From Prinsepia uniflora (Eukaryota; Streptophyta; Magnoliopsida; Rosales; Rosaceae), in the NCBI GenBank assembly GCA_032719365.1, contig CM064871.1, forward strand, positions 33,453,566 to 33,517,565: 64,000 nt of DNA, in the 5' to 3' direction. Positions 47,762 through 57,249 of this stretch are shown here, one piece after another (position 1 is the first letter of the stretch; the number at the start of each line of letters is the position of its first letter). Made by a program: the position numbers and the translations under genes. Under the pieces are notes generated by a model. It was not told where the DNA came from, searched no databases, and was given only the letters and a program-made list of their open reading frames with translations.

Positions 47762-50612
47762 TAACACGACCCATCCCAATCTCCCTGGAATTAACGAGGG
47801 ATGTGCTATGATCCTGTCTGACACAAAGTGTCAGACAAGGGATAACTCGAAACCTCAGCCCAAACGGGGCTTGTAGAGTGCGTCAGGATCAATGGAAGAG
47901 TGTGATGTCTCGGTCTCTACTACAGCCCTCATCCGAAATCTACCTGAAGGGCATTAAAACCATTAAAAGCTATGAGTGGACAAAATAAATAATTTATAAA
48001 ACACATTTCATGAAAAGACGTTTATGCCCTTCACTAAAAAGCATGCATGCATTCAAAAACCAGTAATCAAACCATTTATTTTATTAAATCATTAAGGCCT
48101 TAGCCCAACATCATAAATCCAACCATGTGGGAACTCAGCCCAAAACCAAATATATGGGAACTCAGCCCAAAACTAAATATATAGGAACTCAGCCCAAAAC
48201 CAAGTATATGAGAACTCAGCCCAAAACCAAATATATGGGAACTCAACCCAAAACCAATCAATATTAAATAACCAATTTATTGAAATACAATGTAACCAAT
48301 CATCAGCATCCCTGATGCTTAATCAATACCATTGTCACGGTTTCCAAGCTACGCGTGCTACTCGGGGTCTCAATCCCGAGTCTCCCAAGGGTCCACCCAG
48401 GTCAATGACCCGCAGATCAATGACCCTCGGTATCAACCATAAATGCACTCCTGATCATGAGCTGCGCCTCGGGGCAGCCCCTCTCAAGTAGTGCGTCGTG
48501 ACTACTCCGGGATAATACGAGACGTCTAGAGGAGAAAACTAACCACTCCATCGTGAGCTGCGCCTCGAGGCAGCCCCTCTCAAGTAGTGCGCTGTGACTA
48601 CTCCGGGATAATACGAGACGTCTGGAGGAGAAAACTAACCACTTCAGGATATTACGGGACGTCTGAAGGGCAACCACTCTTGAGGATGGTATATGGAAAA
48701 CATTTCATAAATCATCTCAAATCGTTCAAAGGGACTTATGCCCGGGATTTCCATAAAACCATCGTAAATCCATAAATAGGTCTCGTGCCCGAAGTATAAC
48801 TTTCATAAATCATTTCCACAATTCCAATTTCTAAATTCAAGGGACTCTGCTCGAAATTTCATTTCATAAACCAACTGGGTCTCAAGCCCGAAATCATAAC
48901 TAATTGGGCATCAAGCCCGATCATGTAAGTCAAATGGGCCTCTGGCCCGATGCCTCATTAAATCAAGTGGATACCAAGTTCGATAGTTCGTAAATCAAAT
49001 GGGTCTCAAGCTCGGTTCTATATTTCCAAATCCAAAATCATACCGTTGAACCATTATTAAAACCACATCATGAAGAAACACAGTATAAAACCATAAACCT
49101 CTAAATACGTGCATATACGTGAATACTTACTATCACAATCAAATCGATCATAAATCACATATTTAAAACATATAAAACAATTATGCATGCATCAAATTTA
49201 AAAACCAATGTCCACTCACAGATTGTCCTAGCTGTCGCCTCGATATGCATGCCATAAGCCTTTTGGGGCTAAATCACCGTCACTGGCACATCCACACCTG
49301 TCCAAATCACACTTGAAGGTCACTAACCATCTATATACGTCCATAGGATAAAACTCCAAAACTCCCGAAAAAGTAACCGTGTCCTAGACACGTTTCCTGA
49401 GGTGAAAACCTCAATTTGACCAATTTAACGATCTCTGATCTACCCAAAACTACCACCATTGGATCCGAATCGTCGAAAACTTTAAAATAACACTGGGAAC
49501 ACCTCGAAATTAGAGCCCACGCACCCCACGCACGTGGTCAAACCAAAAGTCAACTCTAAAAGTCAACCCTGAAAAGTCAATGGTTAAAAGTCAACAGGTC
49601 AACCAGTCAACTCGCCAGTCAACGGGTCAACTCGACGGTCACAGATTCAACTCGTCGGTCACCGAGTCAACTCGCCAACGACTCGCTTGAATTTCTCGCT
49701 GGAAAACTCCATTGATGCCCTAAATTTCAAACTTCAATATCTCACTCGTCTCTCAACCAAATTCGACATTCTACCTCTGTAAATCCATCTACTCGAGCTA
49801 AAGATTCCAAATATAAACCCAGAAATTGCAGGAAGTACCTCTTTTGAAAGTTATGGCCATTCAAAGTTTCGCCCAAAATTCTGATCATCATTCCCGCCAC
49901 CTCCGATGTCCAAAATCGTCCAAACTTGGCTCAACAGACTCCCATCATCTCAAGGAACATGAAGATGAGCTTAGTTTCGATCAAAAACATCAAAATAGAA
50001 AACCCAAAATTTTGGATCCTACGGTTTTACCTTTTTTCGTGATTCCAACCACCTCCCGCGACGGCTCCACCGTCCAAGCCATCTTCCTAGTTCGTCTCTC
50101 TATCCTACTCACTCACTCTCTCCCTCTCAAATCGAAACATGAAGAGGATGAAGCCATGGGATGGGTACAGATTTTTGGGTGAAGAAAAATGAAGAAGACG
50201 AATGAAATGGTGGTGCATGTATTAACTAAATAGGCCATAGGATAGGTGACAAGTGTCACTCATCCTATGGTCGAAAATCAGATATTTTGGGTCCCACTAA
50301 AAAAAACCATTTTAAAAATCGAACGATCTGTGAATAGTTCTCTAAATCTTCCGTGAACCATAACTTTCCCATACGGCATCCGAATTTGATGTGTCGCCTG
50401 TCTATGGACTCGTGACGTCCCGATCTACGTCACGATCATTGGTCCTTGTATGTTTGACTCCCTAGGTCAAAAGTCAACATTTTGTCCAATTTTAAGGGCA
50501 AAACGGTCATTTTACACCGTCTGCCCAAATTCTCTCGACTAATTAGGGATTAGTCACGATAATCATAATTTAATTAATAAATTAATCCCGAAATTCAGGA
50601 CGGGTCGTTGCA
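47762..50612 (-). mobile_element. Solo LTR M inside the CACTA element
   Basis: Starts TAACACGACCC (TG to TA) and ends GGGTCGTTGCA, with perfect TSD ATCAT (47757-47761, 50613-50617). 2851 bp. Contains a 9-bp inverted repeat (47816-47836), arm A GAAGGGCAT (47946-47954) pairing 9/9 with A' ATGCCCTTC (48024-48032), B ATGAGTGGAC (47972-47981), B' GTCCACTCAC (49210-49219), a five-unit GGGAACTCAGCCCAAAACC array (about 48125-48255) and a second array of GGGTCTCAAGCCCGA type units (48870-49015). Confidence 0.92.
48457..48648. repeat. 96-bp tandem duplication in M
   Basis: Copies start at about 48457 and 48553 (TGAGCTGCGCCTCG...). A third partial copy, GGATATTACGGGACGTCT, follows at 48646. Confidence 0.9.
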
Positions 50613-51338
50613 ATCATCGCTTACCATACATCCAAATGAAGTTGAAGTGAAAGAGAATGGAGATTCCATCTTCTCTCTACCTTCCGAGTTCTCGGGTTTT
50701 TGGATTACTCGAGGGCCTTGGTGTTTCATGAAAAGAGGGAGCTTTCATCGCATCAGGTACTTAGTTCCTTACTTGTCCTGTCATATTGAAGTAGAAATGT
50801 GCATTGGAGGTCACATTGTTGATATTTTGAGTTACTTTCTTACCTTTGATTGCAATGTTCAGTATGTAGAGGCCTTTTATTCTTGATCATTAATGAATTG
50901 CTTTTGGTAGTTTGTTAGATATTTAAACTTTTTGGAGTTTAAATTTAAAGCTTTCCATCTTGATAGTTATATTCTTGGAATAGTTGATATCCATAATTAT
51001 GTATTAGTTTAAAAGATTAGAGTTCTTGAGTGTTACTAAAAAATGGAAATTCCCCCTTCCTATTAGGTAATAGTGTCCATGTTTGCTCAGAGGTTGAAAG
51101 CTAGCCCATAAAATAATTCAGGTCCAGAATTCTTCGTTACCATTTGGCCCGGATTACTTCTGCTTTTCTTCTTCCTTAGTTTGTGTTCTGTGCCTTAATT
51201 TAAATTTCTTAGTTTGCTTATAAAATGTATTTTATCCCATCATATATGTAACTTAAATTTAATTTTTACATTCTTTTGAACTCTTAGACCCAACAATTTC
51301 TAGGAATTAACCAAGAAAAGTAGCAACAACTTGGAAAG

Positions 51339-51917
51339 ATGGCAGTTAATCAAAAGCAAGGTTTTTTGCTTCCAGTATCTGAATGTGAGTTCAACATCAC
51401 TACGGCAATTGATGAAATTCATTCTTCACTGCAAGCGAAGCCCGACCATCGCCCACAAAGGTGTACATGAGCAGCTATATCTGCTACACTTGGACTTCTA
51501 AAAGGATGCTTTGTGAGCATAGGTACCAGGATCATGGTCTTCACTTCTGGACCTGCAACTTTAGGACCAGGAATTATAGTTGATTTAGATCATAGAAAGT
51601 CCATTAGAACTCACCGAGACCTCATCAATGGCCACACACCTTATTATAGTAGATCTTGTGGCTTCTATAGTTTAGTGTCACAGAGGTTAACTGATGCATC
51701 TGTTGTTCTCGATTTTTTTTGCTTGTTCTCTTGATCAAGCTGGAGTTGCAGAGCTGAAGGTCCTTGTTGAGATTTCAGGTGGTTTCATGATGCTAAGTGA
51801 GTCGTTTGCGTCAAATCAATTCAGACAATGTCTTCACCACATATTTGCTTGCGATGAAGAGGGATATTTGAAGATGTATTTCGACACAAATATTGAGGTA
51901 GTGACTACCCTTTGGTA
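51339..51917 (+). pseudogene. SEC23-derived pseudogene fragment captured by CACTA
   Basis: Translates to a piece of the COPII coat subunit SEC23, the Sar1 GTPase-activating component of vesicles leaving the ER. Recognisable stretches are LLPVSECEFN, LGLLKGCF, GPATLGPGIIVDLDH, LDQAGVAELKV and a GGFMMLSESF segment, in the order found in the family's trunk region. The start ATG at 51339 is only the first in-frame ATG. Two lesions make it non-functional: a TGA stop at 51468-51470 and a +1 frameshift in a run of eight T at 51713-51720. A possible 5' splice site (TTTGGTAAG) follows at 51911-51919. Only about 190 of the roughly 760-780 residues of plant SEC23 are present. Confidence 0.85.
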
Positions 51918-52239
51918 AGAAATATGGCTTGGTTCTTTTTAGTATTATTATTTACTATTTAGGATTTAAATGTTTTACCTGATTTTCCTCTCTGGTCTTA
52001 TATTGATCATGAATAATTGGTGGTGAAAGTGGTTGTAGTTGTCGTGATTGCTATAAGTGGTAGCAAGTGGATCAAACCATAAATTTTCTTCTTTTCTGTC
52101 TTCTACCACTGGTGATCTTTTTTATAAAGCTAATGCAACCATGTACAAATTTTGGATGGATAGAAAGAGGCAAATATTGGATTTGGTGCTGGCTACAATA
52201 TCAAAAGACAACGGGTTTGATGTTGAGACTGATGCAATT

Positions 52240-52497
52240 AGGTACAAAAGACATCGGTTGTAAGGAAGAGACTGATGTCATTGCCCACATAAGACATCAG
52301 AAGTTAACACTTTTAGTCTAATTGAAAGGGTCATAGACATCAGATATTACAAAAAGCTGATGTTGTAGGTGGAATTCACTTCGGTGAAAAACCGAAGTCT
52401 ATTCCTATAGAAACAGCATCGGCTCCTAATACCTCGGTTGTAACCCCCAATAGACTTCGGTTAAAAAACGAAGTGTATGACCAAATTTGGTGTGGTG
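52240..52497. repeat. CACTA right subterminal repeat region and terminus
   Basis: Repeats of GACATCAG/CTGATGT and of CTTCGGT / ACCGAAG in both orientations, ending GGTGTGGTG. Such subterminal arrays are transposase-binding sites in characterised CACTA elements. Confidence 0.7.
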
Positions 52498-52914
52498 GGG
52501 GATGGGGGTGGGTTTTGGGTATGTTAAACAAATGGAGGAGATATGTGCATGAATGTGGGGAAATGAACCAATGGGCTGAGTGACACTTGTCACCCATCGT
52601 ATGATCCCAAAACAGATATTTTGGGTCCCACTAACCAACAAACCAAAGTCAACCTTTTTCGTAATCCGTGTATTGTAAAATCAGACTAAAATTATTTTAG
52701 ACCTGTAAAATCATTATACGACGTCCAAATTTGTCATGTCACCTGTCTACGTAATCGGAATCTCTCAATCTACGCAACGTACCTCAATAAATGTGTAAAT
52801 AATCTTCTGGGTCAAAGGTCAACATTTTCCTTGTTACGAGGCAAAATTATCATTTTTCCTTGACTAATCTCGAGAAATCTTGATAATCCTGTAATTACGG
52901 GACGGGTCGTTACA
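52498..52914 (-). mobile_element. Element D right (5') LTR, second part
   Basis: Matches 35044-35462. Ends GGGTCGTTACA and is followed by TSD ATCTG at 52915-52919, which fixes the outer limit of D. Confidence 0.9.
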
Positions 52915-52919
52915 ATCTG

Positions 52920-54357
52920 GACCCACACAATTATTTTTCTTTATCAATACGTAACATTCGCTTATCCAAACTAGTAATCCAAATCCATTTCCAGCCCTAT
53001 AACTATCCTGGGCTCACGTACTCATCTGACTACTAGGCCGTGCACGAGGCTTGCATCTCAACAACATGATATTAGTAATACAACAGTAGCAATTATAGTT
53101 CATGCGCTAAATCAAACCAGTTTCATAACCAATTATCATCTCTATTTCTCATCATAATGACACTACGCGTAGGCAATCACCACAAACGACTTCTAAGTCA
53201 AATATAAAATAACACCACACATCATCCATCCAAATATTCCCTCGAGGTTAAATCTGTACTACCAGTAGATAAACCACTCGGGAGCCAAAGCCCAGCTCGA
53301 CATCCGAGTGCAACCTCACTCAGGAATCGGAGCCCTGCTCGACGTCTCAGTGAGAATTGACCTAGGAACTTGAGCCCCACTCGACATCTGAGTTAGTATC
53401 CAAATAATAGTCTCAGGAATCGGAGCCCAGCTCGACGTCTAAGACTAACCAACCACCATCCACTCATGAACCAGAGCCTAGCTCAATGTCTGAATGGTCA
53501 TCCCACACCATACTAGTCTCAAGAAAGGGGTGTTAACCCGATGTTGTAGACTGTTCACCAATTAGATCACATAGCTACTCAGAAATACCACATCCAAGTT
53601 TCAAGTCCAAGCTTGTGCCCAAAACATGTGTCCATTCTTTAAAAAAAAATGTTATTTTTAAATCCGGATCCAAATCCAACACCATTTTCGTAAACCTCGT
53701 ATAACATATGCTCTAAATTTATTTAACATTTTTAAAGATCATCAATAATCATTTGAAAACTAAATTCAAATTATGGTTACATAATCACTTAATAACCTAG
53801 ACTAATATTCCAAACTAACTTCAACAAACTTCATCCATGAAAAATCTTGTAAAATGTATACTTTAAATAATTTCATAAAATCATCAAAAATTATTTAAAA
53901 ATCATAATTAAACCACGATCATATAAATCATATAATATAACATGAACTCATGCCTAAAAAAATATCAAATTATCCTTTCAAAATTCGAATTTAAATTAAG
54001 CACAATTTCCGTAAAAAAAAAACTTGTAAATATATACTCGAGATCCATTTAAAATTCTCAAAAGTTATTAATAATCATTTGAAAATGAAATCGTCATTTC
54101 TCGATAAAATAGATAATAAAAAAGAATCTCGAAATATATACAAATATTAGAGAATTCACCAATATAAAAAAACAAGTCAACGAAAAACCATACCAATGTA
54201 CCAATAGTAACAAATCCCACAGAACCAATCCTTCCTCGATGCCTGAACACCAACCATCAAATCATTTAACCACTCGGGGATACAACATCAGAGTGTCCGC
54301 TTAGAGGTATAACATATGAGCGTCGACCACATAACCCAACCACTCGAGGATACAACG
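52920..54357 (-). mobile_element. Element O interior, second part
   Basis: AT-rich non-coding sequence resuming O after D. Contains an array at 53268-53525 whose units share the core GAATCGGAGCCCAGCTCGAC. Their outer arms change together: CACTCGG/CCGAGTG, TCACTCAG/CTCAGTGA, AGTCTCAG/CTAAGACT (one bulge) and CCACTCAT/CTGAATGG. Further units (CACTCGAGG...CCGAGTG type) lie at 54270-54357 and continue at 62969. It may include an eroded older LTR. Confidence 0.55.
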
Positions 54358-56947
54358 TGACAGGACCCATCCCAACTGAACATTGATAACCGTGCTCGGT
54401 CCTGCTCCCTTCTGACAAGTAAACTGAAGTCCCGAAACTACCCTTTAGCACCTGTAAGACCAGGGATAACTGCACTGATTTCTGCTCATGCCTCCGCCTC
54501 TCAATCAGCCCCGAACGTCGTGCCAAGGCCTGGAGGGTCATCAAAACAGAAAAGGTGTGCGTGGACAAAAATAAGATCATTTGAAACACATTTCAAAATA
54601 CATCATTTACCCTCCATTTTATCAAACCATGCATGCATAGGGAAAAACATATGAATAACAATCACCGGCTTTCCAGCCAAAGCACATGAACAGTATCAAA
54701 TCCCAGCTCTCAAGCCAAACATATGAAAACATAATCACCTGGCCACATAGACCAAAAATCGGTACTCAATACCAGTACGCAATGACAATCAACATCAAAC
54801 AGCACTACTCAAAGGTGCACAATCAATCAATCAATCAATCAATCCGAACTATTCACAAGTGCACAAACAATCACACAGTCACATCCGTACTACGCGTAGG
54901 CCAACCTCGGGAACTGTACTCATGCACCATCCGAGTCATATCAGTCATGTCTGGGAACTGCACACGCACCATCTAGACGTACCACATACTCGGGAACAAC
55001 ACTCACGCAACATCCGAGTCACGTCTAGGAACTGCACTCGCACCATCAAGAACATGATCCAGTACCCACAATCACAAACACAATCCATTCCAAAAACACA
55101 TATCAATCATATCCATGACTTCAAACCAAGTCAAAAGCATTCCCAATAGAGTCTCAAGCCCAAATGTCATTTACATGTAAATCCGTAAAATCTCATTTGA
55201 AAACATTAAAATAATCCATAAATCATCATTGACTCACCAACTAAGTCAAAATATCCTTTTTGAAACCTTTTTTACTCCGGGCCTAGCCCAAAACATCATT
55301 CGCACATTTCTCGTAAAATATGCCCGAAAGATCGATTAAAATAATCATTTAATCACAAATAATCATGCCAAATCATCATGACATCATTGCACATCAAATC
55401 ATGCAATTAATCATGTAGAACATTTAACTATGCATGCATAACGGTTTATAAAACAAACGTTCACTCACATACCGTCCAAACCGCTTGCTTTCCGAGCTGC
55501 ACGCGTTTCCGTAATTTCTGGTACCTTCCAGGAATCTCGAATCCTGTCCAAAATCATTACTCAAGGTCACCAATGACTTAATTGACATCATATTAATTTC
55601 CCATAATTTTTCGGGAATTAATTACGAATTAAACACGTAACATAAACCTTCGGACCCTCGAAACAATATCGAAACGGTGTCCGATTGACGCGAAACCAAC
55701 TCTAAAATGTTCGTTACATTGCATAGAGCAAAAGTCGTGTTGAACTCACCTTAGGAATCGAGCCCACGCGCCCTCACGCGCCGCCGTGAGTGGCTGCGAG
55801 TGAAACCCACGCGCGTGCTACAGTGTCACCACCTTCACCCGTTTAACTGTAAACAGATCCTACAACCCGCGAACAGACCTGATTTGATTCCTATCAATTC
55901 TGCATCATTTTTAACAATTGAACCGTCCATTAGCATCGTTATGGATCCAATTAAGGTTCTATAAACCCAATTACATAAACACTTACCTCAATCCAATCGA
56001 ATCAAACTCGACTATTCGAAGAACACCGAACACTGTTCATTCATCGAACTTCATCAATCCAACCCGTTTTCTTTCAATAGATCCAGCCAACAGCTTCGTA
56101 GGAGTCCTCTAAGTATCATTCCAACCTCAATTTCATCCTTCAATCCCTCCAAGATCACAACTCAAACCTCAAATTTTTTCTCTGTCACTAGGTCCGTTCA
56201 GGGCCAAAACAACATCAATTCTCTTTGTTTTTAATCGGGTTCGCTTCAGTTTGAATTCAGGAAGCTTAATCCAAGCTCAATTTCAGTGTTTGTGGTCCAT
56301 AAATTCCAATTCGAAAATCGATCAATTTGAATTTCATAAATCTGGGTCTCAGGTTTTTCTTCTGTGATTTCCATTTCTTCTTCCTTGTTTACCTCTTGTT
56401 TTTCACTCTAGGATTTACTTGTTATCTCTCTGTTATTCTCTCAATTGGTTTTGGTTGGTGGGAACATCCATCAAACAAAGTCATGGTGTATTGTATATAT
56501 ATATATATATATATGTCTCTGTTTTCCTTTCTAAAAGCCAAACACAAACCCATTTAAATCCATTTCATCGCCCTCATCCAATTAGCACACTAATTGCAAT
56601 CTGCACAGTGACATGTGTCACTTAATTGCACAATTGACTCATCCTCACGGCTAAATCAGCCAATTTAATCGTCCCATTCCCCCCTGCTGCGGTAATTTAC
56701 CATTTTGCCCTTCCTTGGCTAATTACTAAAATGTCCCTCGCCGTTCGTGACCCATAACTTTTCCATTCGGACTCCGATTGACGCATACCCTTGTCTACAG
56801 ATTCAGCATCCTGAGACCTATCCAACGGTCATGGCCAAAAGTCCAAAAAGAATCCCGAACAAAAAGTCAACTTTAGGCCCTTATAACCATGGGCAAAATC
56901 GTTATTTCTTTCCAATTTTTCCTTTTTCGAATTTCCGGGTAGTCACA
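54358..56947 (-). mobile_element. Element I left (3') LTR
   Basis: Starts TGACAGGACCC and ends GGGTAGTCACA; PPT ACCTTTCCCCCTT on plus follows. Arm A TGGAGGGT pairs with ACCCTCCA (about 54610). The array at about 54900-55050 has CTCGGGAAC...CATCCGAG and CTAGGAACTG...CCAG-type units. (CAAT)n at 54823-54844, CACGCGCC block at 55765-55820, (TA)n at 56494-56514. Confidence 0.9.
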
Positions 56948-57249
56948 ACCTTTCCCCCTTAATGAATTTTGTCTCCAAAATTCGAACGTACCGCTCCAAC
57001 AACAATCATGGAGACTTAATTCACATTTACTTCAATACCTCGGGTTTCCACGTGAACCTTCATTCACTTGTTATGTACAATCCAAATTACCTTATCCATC
57101 ATTTCCGGCTCATCCCGAGCCCTCATATTATATCACGACTCATTCCGAGCCTTAAACCAACTCCTGACTCCTATTAAGTCCAAATATAATGTCTCGTCTC
57201 CTCTCGAGTCTGAATTCACATTTACTAACATCAATGCCACCATTGGTAT

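Larger units (their letters stand above)
47680..50757 (+). pseudogene. Unrecognised frame split by solo LTR M
   Basis: When M and one TSD are ignored, one frame runs across the insertion site: it includes PGGDNNDGLKLSKKVSPS before it and LTIHPNEVEVKENGDSIF after it. The frame closes near a possible 5' splice site (CATCAGGTAC, 50750-50759). M therefore landed in an exon-like segment. I do not recognise the protein. Confidence 0.4.
44719..52497. mobile_element. CACTA (CMC/En-Spm) transposon with captured gene pieces
   Basis: Left end CACTACGCCATATATG; the right end read inward is CACCACACCAAATTTGG. These are imperfect terminal inverted repeats of the CACTA type. The flanking 3-bp TSD is AGA / GGG, each one change from AGG in the empty site at 35044-35046. 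Subterminal repeats of ACATCAG/ACATCGG/CTGATGT lie in both orientations at 44755-44945 and 52240-52420, as is typical of the superfamily. No transposase is recognisable. The body holds a C-rich tandem repeat, a SEC23-derived pseudogene and two frames of unknown origin, so it looks like a non-autonomous, gene-capturing copy. Interrupted by solo LTR M. Confidence 0.87.
2851..52914 (-). mobile_element. Element D, full-length LTR element with nested insertions
   Basis: Both LTRs are present and flanked by the perfect TSD ATCTG (2846-2850, 52915-52919). The left LTR is 2851-4191 plus 34536-35462, the interior 35463-36543 plus 42540-42707, and the right LTR 42708-44718 plus 52498-52914. The two LTRs match through their header (CTCCCTG, then CCGATTAAC, then GGTAAAATTACCAAAG), their array and their tail. 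The PPT lies at 35463-35474 and a degenerate PBS at 42693-42704. The interior, once inserts are removed, is about 1.25 kb and codes for nothing I recognise, so D depends on another element's proteins. Inserts: E in the left LTR, L/K in the interior, a CACTA in the right LTR. Confidence 0.88.

Noticed and set aside
54686..55149. 96-codon frames duplicated at 60704-61159 (151 codons)
   Set aside because: They are the two copies of the same hairpin array in the I LTRs; similarity follows from LTR identity and the frame differs between copies.
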